Assembly (NCBI GenBank): GCA_947089915.1
Contig: CAMUMB010000007.1
Span: 1 to 40,155, forward strand
DNA from: an uncultured Caryophanales bacterium
GTDB lineage: Bacteria > Bacillota_I > Bacilli_A > RF39 > UBA660
Reading direction: 5' to 3'
DNA length: 40,155 nucleotides
The notes below the pieces were generated by a model. It ran no database searches and was not told the DNA's origin. It saw only the letters and a list, made by a program, of their open reading frames with translations. The stretch's first letter is position 1, and the number at the start of each line of letters is the position of its first letter. A program made the translations under genes and the position numbers. This document shows, in pieces, positions 1 through 8,630 of this stretch.

Positions 1-63
1 AAATATAAAGGAAAAACAGGTAGTTTGTATATAAACTATGCACACTACCAAAATATGAAGTGA
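1..63 (+). CDS. C-terminal end of an unidentified gene (partial)
   Basis: Reading frame 1 is the only plus-strand frame open across the left edge. It gives 20 codons and a TGA at 61-63 that overlaps the ribosome-binding site of the following endonuclease IV gene, as expected for an upstream operon member cut by the window edge. The tail is rich in Lys, Tyr and Gly and is too short to assign to a family. In Bacillus the gene before nfo encodes a DEAD-box helicase, but this tail does not let me confirm that. An open stretch of this length could also be chance. Confidence 0.35.
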   Translation, partial: KYKGKTGSLYINYAHYQNMK

Positions 64-71
64 GGAATTAT

Positions 72-983
72 ATGAAAGATTTAATTATAGGAGCACATGT
101 ATCCTTTAACAAAGAGGAACAATTAGTAGGTAGTGTATTAGAAGCAATCAGTTATGATGCGAATACGTTCATGTTTTATACGGGAGCTCCTCAAAATACA
201 AATAGAGCTAACATTAATCCAGAGTTGACAAAGCAAGCCCATGAAATGATGAAAGAACATGGAATTGATTCTGACCATGTAATTGTCCATGCTCCTTATA
301 TCATTAATTTAGCTAACAATGGATCAAATTATGATTTTGCAATCCAATTTTTAAAACAAGAAATCAAAAGAGTAGAAGAATTGGGTATTACCAAAATGGT
401 TCTTCATCCTGGATCTCATGTTGGACTTGGTGTAGAAGAAGGCCTTAAAAATATCATTTTTGCCCTCAATCAAGTAATTAATCAGGATACACAGGTTACA
501 ATCTGTTTAGAAACAATGGCTGGAAAGGGGAGCGAATGTGGACGTACATTTGAAGAAATTAAAACTATTTTGGATGGCATGAAATACCCAGAAAAGGTAA
601 TGGTTTGTTTAGATACATGTCATATCAACGATGCAGGATATTCTGTACAAGAATTTGACGCTACTTTGGAACAATTTGATCAGATTATCGGACTTAGTAA
701 ATTGGCTTGTCTTCATATCAATGATAGTAAAAATACTCTTGGTAGTCATAAAGATCGCCATGAAAATATTGGATATGGAACAATCGGTTTTGAGAATTTA
801 TTACATGTCATTTATCATGAAAAATTGGCACCAATTCCTAAAATTTTAGAAACACCTTATGTGAGTGCAGAAGATACCAGTACAAAAAGAGCGTATCCTC
901 CATACAAATTTGAAATTGAAATGATTCGTAAACGAACATTCGATTCCAAACTTATCCAAAGAATACGCGATTTTTATAAATAA
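72..983 (+). CDS. nfo: Deoxyribonuclease IV (AP endonuclease IV)
   Basis: A 303-residue class II AP endonuclease of the xylose-isomerase TIM-barrel fold. It cuts 5' of abasic sites in base excision repair. The N-terminus carries the family signature GAHVSF, and metal-binding motifs follow in order: HAPY and LHPGSH in the first half, LETMAG, CLDTCH and LHINDSK in the second, and KILETP near the end. Length matches the family. I prefer ATG at 72, which sits 6 nt after TGAGG; an in-frame GTG at 60 has no good ribosome-binding site. The 3' end overlaps the converging DUF2624 gene by 10 nt. The nfo/DUF2624 pairing is also found in Bacillus (yqfS-yqfT). Confidence 0.95.
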   Translation: MKDLIIGAHVSFNKEEQLVGSVLEAISYDANTFMFYTGAPQNTNRANINPELTKQAHEMMKEHGIDSDHVIVHAPYIINLANNGSNYDFAIQFLKQEIKRVEELGITKMVLHPGSHVGLGVEEGLKNIIFALNQVINQDTQVTICLETMAGKGSECGRTFEEIKTILDGMKYPEKVMVCLDTCHINDAGYSVQEFDATLEQFDQIIGLSKLACLHINDSKNTLGSHKDRHENIGYGTIGFENLLHVIYHEKLAPIPKILETPYVSAEDTSTKRAYPPYKFEIEMIRKRTFDSKLIQRIRDFYK

Positions 984-1237
984 CGTTTATATTTATCCAA
1001 ATAGAAGTAGAGGAGTTCCTCTGCTTTTTGATATGTTTTTTCACTCAAATGCAATTTGGCATCTTTTAAAATGGCCTCAGGAGAACCAAAAACGACATTT
1101 TTCCACTTTGTTTGAATGGTATCATATAAATAATGAACTTCTTCATTGCTTAAAACAACACCATTTTGTTCAGCAAATTGATAAATATCTTCTATTTTTA
1201 AGTTTTCTACATACTTACGGATTATTTTTTCAATCAT
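974..1237 (-). CDS. DUF2624 (YqfT-like) small protein
   Basis: An 87-residue, mostly helical protein of unknown function. The N-terminal segment (helix, then an LS-x-EE turn and helix around residues 15-45) resembles DUF2624/YqfT of Bacillus, which also lies beside nfo. No catalytic motif, signal peptide or membrane segment is visible. It is transcribed toward nfo, with the stop codons overlapping by about 10 nt, so here the pair is convergent rather than co-directional. The family assignment rests on short sequence resemblance plus neighbourhood. Confidence 0.7.
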   Translation of the reverse strand: MIEKIIRKYVENLKIEDIYQFAEQNGVVLSNEEVHYLYDTIQTKWKNVVFGSPEAILKDAKLHLSEKTYQKAEELLYFYLDKYKRYL

Positions 1238-1319
1238 GTTACACCTCTAAAGTAATATATGTATAAAATTTAGAATAATGTAGTATCGTTTCCATAAAAT
1301 AAAATCAAGAGGTGATTAT

Positions 1320-1940
1320 ATGTACAAAGAAATGCCACTTCCTTATGCTTATGATGCATTGGAACCTTTCATCGATACAAGAACAGTTGGCTTGCACTAC
1401 GAGAAACATTATAGAAACTATTTAAACAAGTTAAACCAATTATTACAAAAAAACAACTATAAAAATGAATATTCAAAAGAAGAATTGGTAACGCATTTGG
1501 ATATGTTTCCTTTAAAAGATCGTGGTGATATTTTGTATCATTTAGGTGGTGTTTTAAATCATGAACTTTACTTTTCGAATATGAACCCAAAACAAAATAA
1601 TAGACCTGTAAAATCGATTTTAAATGCGATTGATCAAGCTTATGGTAATTATGAAAATTTTAAAAAGGAGTTTTTAAAAACAGCTTCTTATTTAGTTGGA
1701 TCTGGATATACGTTCCTAGTTTTAAATGGAAAAAAAGAGTTAGAAATCATCAATTTGAGTAATCAGGAAACCCCTTATACCTATGATTTAATTCCTTTAC
1801 TTGCTCTCGATTTATGGGAACATGCCTATTATTTAAACTATCAAAATGAGAGGGTTAGATACATAGAAAATTTTTTTGAGATTATAGACTTTGAACAGAT
1901 CAATCAATTATATGAAAAAGCATTATTCAAAAAATCGTAA
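1320..1940 (+). CDS. sodA: Superoxide dismutase, Fe/Mn type
   Basis: A 206-residue cytoplasmic enzyme that dismutates superoxide to peroxide and oxygen. The four metal ligands are visible: His26 in LHYEKHY, His81 in NHELYF, Asp164 and His168 in DLWEHAYY. The NHxxxW-type motif is altered (Phe instead of Trp at its end) and the usual GSGWxW reads GSGYTF, so this is a divergent member. Whether it uses Fe or Mn cannot be decided. Start ATG follows GAGGTGAT by 3 nt. The next gene (class B PBP) overlaps its last codons, so the two are probably cotranscribed, as sodA and pbpA neighbour each other in B. subtilis. Confidence 0.92.
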   Translation: MYKEMPLPYAYDALEPFIDTRTVGLHYEKHYRNYLNKLNQLLQKNNYKNEYSKEELVTHLDMFPLKDRGDILYHLGGVLNHELYFSNMNPKQNNRPVKSILNAIDQAYGNYENFKKEFLKTASYLVGSGYTFLVLNGKKELEIINLSNQETPYTYDLIPLLALDLWEHAYYLNYQNERVRYIENFFEIIDFEQINQLYEKALFKKS

Positions 1941-3990
1941 TATTCGTTATTATAAACCAAGTAAAGATATCAAAGTAATTATCGAAAAAAGATTTAATCT
2001 ATTAATTGGAATCATTACCATACTCGGATTTGTTTTACTCGTTGGGCTATTTCGAGTTCAAGTGATTGGACATGATGTCTATACAGCAAAATTAGAACAA
2101 TTGAGCCGTAAAATTGTAGAGGGAAGTACGGCTCCACGTGGACGTATTTATGATAGGAATCATCAATTGCTTGTCGACAATCAACCTATCAAGGTAATTT
2201 ATTATAAAAAACAAACGGGAATTTCTACAAAAGAAGAAATTGATCTTGCCTATCAGGTTGCGGATGCGATTACCGTTTCCACTCATAAATTAACTGATAA
2301 AAATTTGAGGATATTTTGGGTCAAACAACATCCGAGTGAGGCAAAAGCAAAAATTACAGAAGAAGAATGGAGAGCTTTAGAAGAACGAAAAATTTCCTCA
2401 AGTGACATTGAAACTTATAAAATAGAACGTGTGACAGAAGAAGAACTCTCTTCTTATATCGAAAGAGATTTAGAGGCAGCCTATATATATACATTGATGA
2501 ACAAAGGTTATTCTTATGCAGAAAAAGTGATTAAAAATGAAAATGTAACAGATGAAGAATATGCCTTTGTTGCAGGTAATGTGGATGCTTTAAGGGGATT
2601 TGATACAAAACTAGATTGGAATCGTTCCTATTTATATGGTGATACTTTTAGAACAATACTTGGAAGTGTAACTTCAAGTGAAAGTGGAATTCCTGCTGAA
2701 CTTAAGGATTATTATGTCAGTAAGGGATACGCATTAGATGATCGAGTTGGTATTAGCTATTTGGAATATCAATACGACGATTATTTAAAGGGAACAAAAG
2801 ACAAGTATGAAATTGGAATCGATGGAAGTAAGACACTGATTGAAGAAGGAACGCGCGGGAATGATTTGGTTTTAACGATTGATATTACGTTACAACAGAC
2901 GATTGAGCAAATTATTGCAGAGGAAATTATCAAAGCCAAATCAGAACCCAATACCGAATATTACAATCATGCTTTTGTAATTGTATCGAATCCCAATACG
3001 GGAGAAATTTTAGCGATGGCAGGAAAACAGGTGTTGCTTCGAAATGGCGAATATGTAGTTTATGATTATGCACCTGGAATCACGACTTCTCCAGTTGTAG
3101 TAGGATCTGTCATTAAAGGTGCGTCTCATATTGTTGGATATAATAGTGGTGCTTTACAGATTGGGGAGCAAAGGTATGATGCCTGCGTCAAATTACGTGG
3201 TGCACCAGAAAAATGTTCTTGGAAACCACTTGGTCATTTAAACGATATTACAGCTTTAAGACTTTCTTCTAATACCTATCAGTTTTATACCGCTATGAAA
3301 GTAGCAGGAGCATCTTATTATTATGACATGCCATTCCAAGCAAGTCCCGATGCATTTGCACTTTATCGTAATACATTTGCACAGTTTGGTTTAGGGGTCA
3401 AAACAGGGATTGATTTACCATTAGAGAGTCTTGGTTATAAAGGAAAAAGTGAAGTGGGTGGTTTACTTTTAGATTTTTCCATTGGACAATATGATACATA
3501 TACACCAATTCAACTTTCTCAATATGGAGCAACCATTGCGAACGGAGGTAGTAGGTTACAACCTTATCTAGTAAGTCAAGTGTATGCTTCTAAAGCAGAA
3601 CCCTTTACAAATCTACTTTATCAAAAACAACCTAATATTTTAAATACAGTAGAAACAGAACCACAATATTTGGAACGTGTCAAAATGGGATTTATAGAAG
3701 TGATGAAATATGGTGGAACAGGATCTGGGTATATGAATTTAGATTATTATCCAGCTGGTAAAACAGGAACAAGCCAAAGTTTTATTGATACCGATGGGGA
3801 TGGGGTAATTGATAAGGAAACCATTACCAATACATTTGTTGGGTTTGCCCCTGCGGACAATCCTAAGGTGGCATTTACCGTCATATCTCCTAATGTTTAT
3901 CATTATGACAATGGAAGTGACTATCAGTCCTATGTCAATCGTAGGATTAGTAAGCGTGTAACGGATGCCTATTTTGCACTCTATCCATAA
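1912..3990 (+). CDS. Class B penicillin-binding protein (PBP2-type transpeptidase)
   Basis: A monofunctional DD-transpeptidase that cross-links peptidoglycan outside the membrane. It has one N-terminal membrane segment (about residues 26-50), a dimerisation region opening with APRGRIYDRN, and a C-terminal transpeptidase domain. The catalytic triad motifs are present: Ser399-x-x-Lys402 (GSVIKG), Ser452-x-Asn454 (SSN) and Lys617-Thr-Gly619 (AGKTGTSQ). The start is uncertain: ATG 1912 and TTG 1891 both lie inside the end of sodA and neither has a strong ribosome-binding site, so translation may be coupled. It probably corresponds to PbpA/PbpI-type PBPs and would partner with a SEDS glycosyltransferase such as the one at 33.8 kb. 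Confidence 0.9.
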   Translation: MKKHYSKNRNIRYYKPSKDIKVIIEKRFNLLIGIITILGFVLLVGLFRVQVIGHDVYTAKLEQLSRKIVEGSTAPRGRIYDRNHQLLVDNQPIKVIYYKKQTGISTKEEIDLAYQVADAITVSTHKLTDKNLRIFWVKQHPSEAKAKITEEEWRALEERKISSSDIETYKIERVTEEELSSYIERDLEAAYIYTLMNKGYSYAEKVIKNENVTDEEYAFVAGNVDALRGFDTKLDWNRSYLYGDTFRTILGSVTSSESGIPAELKDYYVSKGYALDDRVGISYLEYQYDDYLKGTKDKYEIGIDGSKTLIEEGTRGNDLVLTIDITLQQTIEQIIAEEIIKAKSEPNTEYYNHAFVIVSNPNTGEILAMAGKQVLLRNGEYVVYDYAPGITTSPVVVGSVIKGASHIVGYNSGALQIGEQRYDACVKLRGAPEKCSWKPLGHLNDITALRLSSNTYQFYTAMKVAGASYYYDMPFQASPDAFALYRNTFAQFGLGVKTGIDLPLESLGYKGKSEVGGLLLDFSIGQYDTYTPIQLSQYGATIANGGSRLQPYLVSQVYASKAEPFTNLLYQKQPNILNTVETEPQYLERVKMGFIEVMKYGGTGSGYMNLDYYPAGKTGTSQSFIDTDGDGVIDKETITNTFVGFAPADNPKVAFTVISPNVYHYDNGSDYQSYVNRRISKRVTDAYFALYP

Positions 3991-4411
3991 AATATAAAAA
4001 AAAGGTTGAATTAAATTGAAAGTTCCCGATAGTAAAAAAGAATGATTATACAGGAGTAATTGCCCGTGATAATTAAAGAAAAAGAATAAAAAAAGAGTAT
4101 TAGCAGTGAAAAGATTGCATACGAAAACTATATGTACTGTAATCTTTTCACGATTAAATTCCCATATATGTTTTCTTATTGATTAAATAATTTTTAATTT
4201 ATTATATATTTGAATTCTTTAATGTCAAGAAAATTTTAAAAATGGATAACCAATAAAGACAAGCTTTATTTGGATCAATATTATAAAAGTGCATAATTGT
4301 CAATGGTCAAGATAAACTCACTTCGTTCGCCATTGACAATTTTAAAGACTTATTTCCCATCTGGTAAAAAACGGGAACTTACTTTTTTATTTAAAGAATA
4401 TAAAAAAAAGA
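3991..4411. other. Gene-free spacer rich in hairpins
   Basis: No coding potential on either strand. It holds at least three perfect or near-perfect stem-loops: 4106-4119 with 4138-4151 (14 bp, one G-U), 4252-4258 with 4264-4270 (7 bp), and 4295-4306 with 4330-4341 (12 bp). Copies of AAGTTCCCG at about 4019 and its reverse complement at about 4372 bracket the region. It could be a decayed miniature inverted-repeat element or an untranslated RNA. No known RNA family was recognised. Confidence 0.4.
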
Positions 4412-4439
4412 TTGAAAAATATGAGATATTTGTTATAAT
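4412..4439 (+). promoter_or_regulatory. Sigma-A promoter for rpmG
   Basis: TTGAAA at 4412-4417, a 16-nt spacer and an extended -10, TG-t-TATAAT, at 4431-4439. Transcription would start about 27 nt before the L33 start codon and probably continue into efp. Confidence 0.7.
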
Positions 4440-4472
4440 ATAAATAATGCTTTTAAAAAGGAGGAGTTTACT

Positions 4473-4640
4473 ATGGCAAAAAAAGGTGAAAATAGAGAAA
4501 ATATCACATTAAAGTGTACAGTATGTAATGAAAAGAATTACCGTACTCCAAAAAACAAAAAAAATACGACTACTCGTTTAGAGTTAAACAAGTATTGTCC
4601 AAGATGCCAACAACATACATTACATAAAGAAGAAAAATAG
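4473..4640 (+). CDS. rpmG: 50S ribosomal protein L33
   Basis: A 55-residue ribosomal protein of the large subunit near the E site. It begins [10 protein letters not shown] and contains two Cys pairs, CTVC and CPRC, that form the zinc ribbon of the zinc-binding (C+) L33 form. Many Bacillota also carry a cysteine-free paralogue used under zinc limitation; none is visible here. Start ATG follows AAGGAGGAG with good spacing, and a strong promoter lies just upstream. It is a complete gene of normal length. Confidence 0.95.
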   Translation: MAKKGENRENITLKCTVCNEKNYRTPKNKKNTTTRLELNKYCPRCQQHTLHKEEK

Positions 4641-4684
4641 TATTAAGTGAGAACTTAAATGAAATTTGAAAAAGAGCCCATATT

Positions 4685-4867
4685 ATGAATGATTTATATT
4701 CAGCAATAAATTATGCAACTTTGATTCGTTTGCAAGCAACTAGTGATGTACAACCAGTGCAAGAACAACCGAAACAAAAGACATATTATCAGCCAACTAG
4801 AAATCCATATACGCAAAGCAATCAAAGAAAAAGAATTGAATCACAAAGTCAATCAAAATTTCAATAA
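4685..4867 (+). CDS. Small Gln/Tyr-rich hypothetical protein
   Basis: A 60-residue open frame between L33 and EF-P on the same strand. The first 20 residues could form one helix; the rest is polar and disordered, rich in Gln, Pro, Tyr, Asn and Arg. No domain is recognised. The ribosome-binding site is poor (AAAGAG about 10 nt upstream) and there is no independent promoter. Its position in the rpmG-efp transcript and the tight 18-nt gap to efp favour a real gene, but chance is possible. Confidence 0.45.
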   Translation: MNDLYSAINYATLIRLQATSDVQPVQEQPKQKTYYQPTRNPYTQSNQRKRIESQSQSKFQ

Positions 4868-4885
4868 TAGAAAGGAGTAAGTGAA

Positions 4886-5443
4886 ATGATAGAAGTAAAT
4901 GATATTAAAACTGGTATGACACTTATTATTGAAGATAATATATATCAGGTAATTGAATTTTTACATGTAAAGCCGGGTAAAGGATCAGCTTTCATGAAAA
5001 CGAAGCTTAAAAACTTAAGAACTAGTGGAACAATTGAAAGAACATTTAACACTAATGTGAAATTTGAAAAAGCAAATATCGAAAAATCAAATGTACAATA
5101 TTTATATAATACTGGGGACACTTATTATTTCATGAATATGGAAACTTATGAACAATTAGAGTTATCCAGTGACCAAATCGGAGATGATAAGAATTACCTA
5201 ATCGAAAATATGATGGTGATTGTTTCATTCTTTAAAGGAGAACTATTAGGAGTTATTTTACCAGATAAAATTGAAATGACCATTACTTCAACGGAACCAG
5301 CAGTCAAAGGAAACACAACCAATAATGCAACAAAAGATGCCTATGTAGAAACAGGACTTTTAGTACGAGTTCCACTTTTTATTGAACAAGGTGAAAAAAT
5401 CTTAGTTTCTACAAGTGATGGAAAGTATGTATCAAGAGCTTAG
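4886..5443 (+). CDS. efp: Elongation factor P
   Basis: A 185-residue translation factor that binds between the P and E sites and relieves ribosome stalling at consecutive prolines. It has the three-domain KOW/OB/OB organisation. The N-terminal domain ends in the conserved modification loop KPGKGSAF (around residues 29-36), with Lys at the position modified in other bacteria. The C-terminal OB domain ends GEKILVSTSDGKYVSRA, typical of the family. Start ATG follows GAAAGGAGT. The stop codon lies in the loop of a terminator. Confidence 0.96.
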   Translation: MIEVNDIKTGMTLIIEDNIYQVIEFLHVKPGKGSAFMKTKLKNLRTSGTIERTFNTNVKFEKANIEKSNVQYLYNTGDTYYFMNMETYEQLELSSDQIGDDKNYLIENMMVIVSFFKGELLGVILPDKIEMTITSTEPAVKGNTTNNATKDAYVETGLLVRVPLFIEQGEKILVSTSDGKYVSRA

Positions 5444-5453
5444 GCTCTTTTTT
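5434..5453 (+). terminator. Rho-independent terminator after efp
   Basis: AAGAGC pairs with GCTCTT across a 4-nt loop containing the efp stop codon, followed by a T run. Confidence 0.7.
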
Positions 5454-5520
5454 CTATGAAATTTTACGTTTTAAAAGGAAATGGAGAAAAGAATCACTAT
5501 GTTAATAGTGAGGTGATTAT

Positions 5521-6390
5521 TTGAAAAAATTTTATAATGGGTGTTATGACATCGTATTTAAAACAGTTATCTGTGATGAGAATAACCCCCATATGTTAAA
5601 AACATTCTTAGAGCATATTTTGAAAATAGAAATAGATGAAATAGAGTTTCTACAGAATGAACTCTCTGTAAGTGATGTAGGGGAACGAAAGAAAACAGTA
5701 GATTTATTAGTAAAGCCGAAGAATAAATACATTCATATTGAATTAAATCAAAGTCATAAGAATTATCTTCATATTCGGAACTTTTGTTTCTTTACCAATT
5801 TATATTCCAAAAATACAAGAAAAGGAAAAGAATTTGATTTAACAAGTGAATTTGTGCATATTGATTTATCCTATGGTAAAAAAGATGAGTTAGAAAAAAG
5901 AACCTATTATGTAATGGATAAAGATGGCTATTTGTATATAGAAAATATGAAAATCATAGAGTACAATATGGACAGGATAACCGATTTTTGGTATTCTAAA
6001 AACAAAGAGAAGATAGAAGAATACAAATATCTTATTATGTTAGGACTTGATAGAATATCACTCAATGAAATAGCCAAAGGAGACAAATATATGGAAGAAT
6101 ATACAAAGAAAGTAGAAGAATTGAATGATAGAGATGCATTTACCAGTTGGATTACTCCAGAAGAAGATGCAGAGATGATACTCAATACGGAAAAGCACAT
6201 TTCCTATGATGAAGGAAAAAACGAAGGAATAGATATTGGAATGGGGCGTGGAATTGATATTGGATTAGAACAGGGAATGAAACAGGAAAAGGGAATAATT
6301 GCTAGGAACTTATTAAAAGTGGGTTTAGATATCAAAGTTATTATGGATGCAACAGGACTTTCTAAAGAACAAATTGAAGAACTGAAATAA
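5521..6390 (+). CDS. Rpn family recombination-promoting nuclease / putative transposase (PD-(D/E)XK)
   Basis: A 289-residue protein of the PDDEXK_2/Rpn type. The candidate nuclease core is Asp61 (KKTVDLL) followed by Glu74-Leu-Asn76 (YIHIELNQ) after a beta hairpin. The C-terminal third holds Gly-rich repeats (EGIDIGMGRGIDIGLEQG) and ends in a helix, KVIMDATGLSKEQIEEL, typical of the family. Rpn proteins promote RecA-independent DNA exchange in E. coli; the role here is inferred. The start is TTG at 5521, 5 nt after GAGGTGATT. A second copy with a nonsense codon lies at 25827-26684. The two share an upstream segment of about 40 bp and a 335-bp tract without mismatches. Confidence 0.85.
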   Translation: MKKFYNGCYDIVFKTVICDENNPHMLKTFLEHILKIEIDEIEFLQNELSVSDVGERKKTVDLLVKPKNKYIHIELNQSHKNYLHIRNFCFFTNLYSKNTRKGKEFDLTSEFVHIDLSYGKKDELEKRTYYVMDKDGYLYIENMKIIEYNMDRITDFWYSKNKEKIEEYKYLIMLGLDRISLNEIAKGDKYMEEYTKKVEELNDRDAFTSWITPEEDAEMILNTEKHISYDEGKNEGIDIGMGRGIDIGLEQGMKQEKGIIARNLLKVGLDIKVIMDATGLSKEQIEELK

Positions 6391-6399
6391 GTTCTTTTT
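6377..6399 (+). terminator. Rho-independent terminator after the Rpn gene
   Basis: AAGAAC pairs with GTTCTT over an 8-nt loop that includes the stop codon, followed by a T-rich tail. Confidence 0.55.
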
Positions 6400-6446
6400 C
6401 TCTGTTCTCTTTTCGTGTATAATAATAAATAAGGATGTGAGGAAAA

Positions 6447-7184
6447 ATGGATAAAACTGTACTCATAACTGGAGCAGGAAAAGGAATAGGAGCTACAATT
6501 GCGAAAGAGTTTGCAAGTAAAGGATACAATTTGATTCTCAACTATTGTACAAGTGAAGAAGAAACAAAGAAACTGAAAGAAGAGCTTACAAAAGAATACC
6601 CAATACAGGCAATTTCTATTAAGGCAGATATATCTATAGAAGAAGAAGTAAAACATATGGTATCTGTTGCATTCCAAACATTTGGTCATATTGATATTTT
6701 AGTGAACAATGCAGGAATTGCGATTGATACCCTATATGAAAATAAGACGGTAGAAAATTTTAGAAAAACATTGGATGTCAATTTAATTGGGACTTTTTTA
6801 GTGAGTAAATATGTGGGGAATATAATGTATGAGAATCAAAATGGCACAATTATCAATATCGCCTCTACCAATGGAATCGATGAATATTTTCCAATGTGTT
6901 TAGACTATGATGCATCTAAAGCTGGGGTTATTTCTTTAACACACAATTTGGCTTTGCAATATGCACCATATATAAGGGTGAATGCTGTTGCCCCTGGGTG
7001 GGTTGCAACCGAAAATGAAATAAAGGAATTGGATCAGGATTATATTGCATCCGAACAGGATAAAATTTATCTGCGAAGATTTGGTGAGCCAAAGGAGATT
7101 GCGAAAGTTGTATCTTTTCTGGCAAGCGATGATGCAAGTTTTGTGAATAACGCAATTATAAGAGTAGATGGAGGACAGAGATGA
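6447..7184 (+). CDS. SDR-family oxidoreductase (FabG-like)
   Basis: A 245-residue classical short-chain dehydrogenase/reductase using NAD(P)H. The Rossmann nucleotide motif TGAGKGIG lies at residues 8-15, NNAGIA follows at mid-protein, and the catalytic Ser (NIASTNG) and Tyr-x-x-x-Lys (YDASKAG) are intact. Sequence and length resemble 3-oxoacyl-ACP reductase, but its neighbour is a PLP enzyme, not fatty-acid genes, so the substrate is unknown. Start ATG follows GTGAGGA. The end overlaps the start of the next gene (ATGA), indicating an operon of two genes. Confidence 0.85.
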   Translation: MDKTVLITGAGKGIGATIAKEFASKGYNLILNYCTSEEETKKLKEELTKEYPIQAISIKADISIEEEVKHMVSVAFQTFGHIDILVNNAGIAIDTLYENKTVENFRKTLDVNLIGTFLVSKYVGNIMYENQNGTIINIASTNGIDEYFPMCLDYDASKAGVISLTHNLALQYAPYIRVNAVAPGWVATENEIKELDQDYIASEQDKIYLRRFGEPKEIAKVVSFLASDDASFVNNAIIRVDGGQR

Positions 7185-8443
7185 AAGAAATGTATGAAAC
7201 ATTAGGGGTTAGAAAAGATATCACGGACATGGTGAAACAAGCTGAAATTGTATTGCAACCAGAATTGAAAAAAATAGACGCACTTGCTGATTATCAGAGT
7301 TTAAAGGTACTTAATGCGTTTCATAAATATCAAGTATCCGAAATTCATATGCGTAGTACAACTGGTTATGGGTATGATGATATTGGTAGAGATACAATTG
7401 AGAAGGTATTTGCGGAAGTATTGGGTGCAGAAGATTGTTTGGTCAGAAATCAATTTATATCAGGATCGCATGCCTTGACTGTTTGCTTTTTTGCACTTTT
7501 AAGACCAGGGGATACATTGCTTAGTATTTCTGGAGAACCCTATGATACATTACATCAAGTGATTGGGATAGCAGAAAACCCAAGCTCGCTTGCTTCTTAT
7601 GATATTCAGTATGAACAGATAGATTTGGTAAATGATGCTTTTGATATTCCAAGAATTCAAGAGCGGTTAAGAGAGTCAAAGGTGAAAGTAATTGAAATTC
7701 AAAGATCAAAAGGATATTCTAGTCGAAAGAGCATTGGAATTGAACAAATAAAAGAAGTAATCAGAAAAATAAGGGAAGTAGATTCTGATGTCATCATCAT
7801 GGTAGACAATTGTTATTGTGAGTTTGTGAATGAAATAGAGCCAACTCAAGTAGGTGCTGATATTATGGTAGGTTCTTTGATAAAAAACTTAGGTGGCGGA
7901 ATTGCACCAAATGGTGCTTATATTGCCGGTAGAAAAGACTTGGTAGAGCTTGCTGCCGAACGTTTGACAGTGCCTGGAGAAGGAAAAGAAGTAGGCCCTA
8001 GTTTAGGGGTCAATAAATCATTATTACAAGGATTATTCTTTGCTCCTACGGTTGTTGCTAGTAGTTTAAAAACCGCTATTTTAGCCAGCTATTTATTGGA
8101 ACAATTAGGTTATACAGTAGAACCTAGATACTGTGATTCTAGAGCCGATATTGTACAGATGATTACATTCGGCACTCCTGATGATTTGATACATTATTGT
8201 CAAGGAATCCAAATGGGCTCTTTTATAGATGCCCATTCAATTCCAATTCCTGGAGATATGCCTGGATATGAAGATCAAATTATCATGGCGTCAGGTAGTT
8301 TCACACAAGGTTCTTCTATTGAATTATCTTGTGATGGTCCAATTCGCCCACCTTATATTGCATATATGCAAGGCGCTTTAACCTATCCAGCAGGAAAATT
8401 AGGTGTTATGAAAGCGATTTCTTATTTGCTTGAAAATAGATAA
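7181..8443 (+). CDS. Methionine gamma-lyase family PLP enzyme (aluminium-resistance-type, YnbB-like)
   Basis: A 420-residue fold-type I PLP-dependent protein. It is recognised by the conserved early segment with EIHMRSTTGYGYDDIG, the LISGSHAL-like stretch (FISGSHALTVC), SGEPYDTLHQVIG, and the candidate PLP-binding Lys in GSLIKNLGGGIAPNGAYIAG. The family is annotated as cystathionine beta-lyase/methionine gamma-lyase-like or aluminium resistance protein; the true substrate is not established. It begins at ATG 7181, 5 nt after GGAGG. It overlaps the SDR gene by 4 nt, so the reductase and this enzyme are probably translated together. An alternative in-frame ATG lies at 7190. Confidence 0.85.
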   Translation: MKEMYETLGVRKDITDMVKQAEIVLQPELKKIDALADYQSLKVLNAFHKYQVSEIHMRSTTGYGYDDIGRDTIEKVFAEVLGAEDCLVRNQFISGSHALTVCFFALLRPGDTLLSISGEPYDTLHQVIGIAENPSSLASYDIQYEQIDLVNDAFDIPRIQERLRESKVKVIEIQRSKGYSSRKSIGIEQIKEVIRKIREVDSDVIIMVDNCYCEFVNEIEPTQVGADIMVGSLIKNLGGGIAPNGAYIAGRKDLVELAAERLTVPGEGKEVGPSLGVNKSLLQGLFFAPTVVASSLKTAILASYLLEQLGYTVEPRYCDSRADIVQMITFGTPDDLIHYCQGIQMGSFIDAHSIPIPGDMPGYEDQIIMASGSFTQGSSIELSCDGPIRPPYIAYMQGALTYPAGKLGVMKAISYLLENR

Positions 8444-8460
8444 AATTTTCATAAATCGCA

Positions 8461-8489
8461 TTGACAAACATACTATATTTATGTATACT
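8461..8489 (+). promoter_or_regulatory. Sigma-A promoter for infC-rpmI-rplT
   Basis: A consensus TTGACA at 8461-8466, 17-nt spacer, TATACT at 8484-8489. It sits directly before the L20 leader. Confidence 0.85.
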
Positions 8490-8510
8490 ATAAAAGAAAA
8501 TTAAAAAAGG

Positions 8511-8615
8511 AAAGCAGAAGTGTCCACTTCTCACCCGATTGCTTAAGCTTTGGGTAGATGCCAATCAAACGATAATTGGAATTTTAAGTGGATACTTTTA
8601 TGTATTCACTTTTTT
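8511..8615 (+). ncRNA. L20 leader RNA with attenuator terminator (infC operon)
   Basis: The 5' untranslated region resembles the Bacillota L20 leader: a segment containing AGAAGTGTCCACTTCTCACCC, then a spacer, then TAAGTGGATAC. The last part forms a terminator hairpin, 8587-8595 with 8602-8610, followed by TTTTT just before the infC ribosome-binding site. In Bacillus, L20 binds this leader and promotes termination, giving autogenous control of infC-rpmI-rplT. The pairing is seen in the sequence; the mechanism is established for the family. Confidence 0.8.
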
Positions 8616-8630
8616 ATGGAGGTGTCAGGT

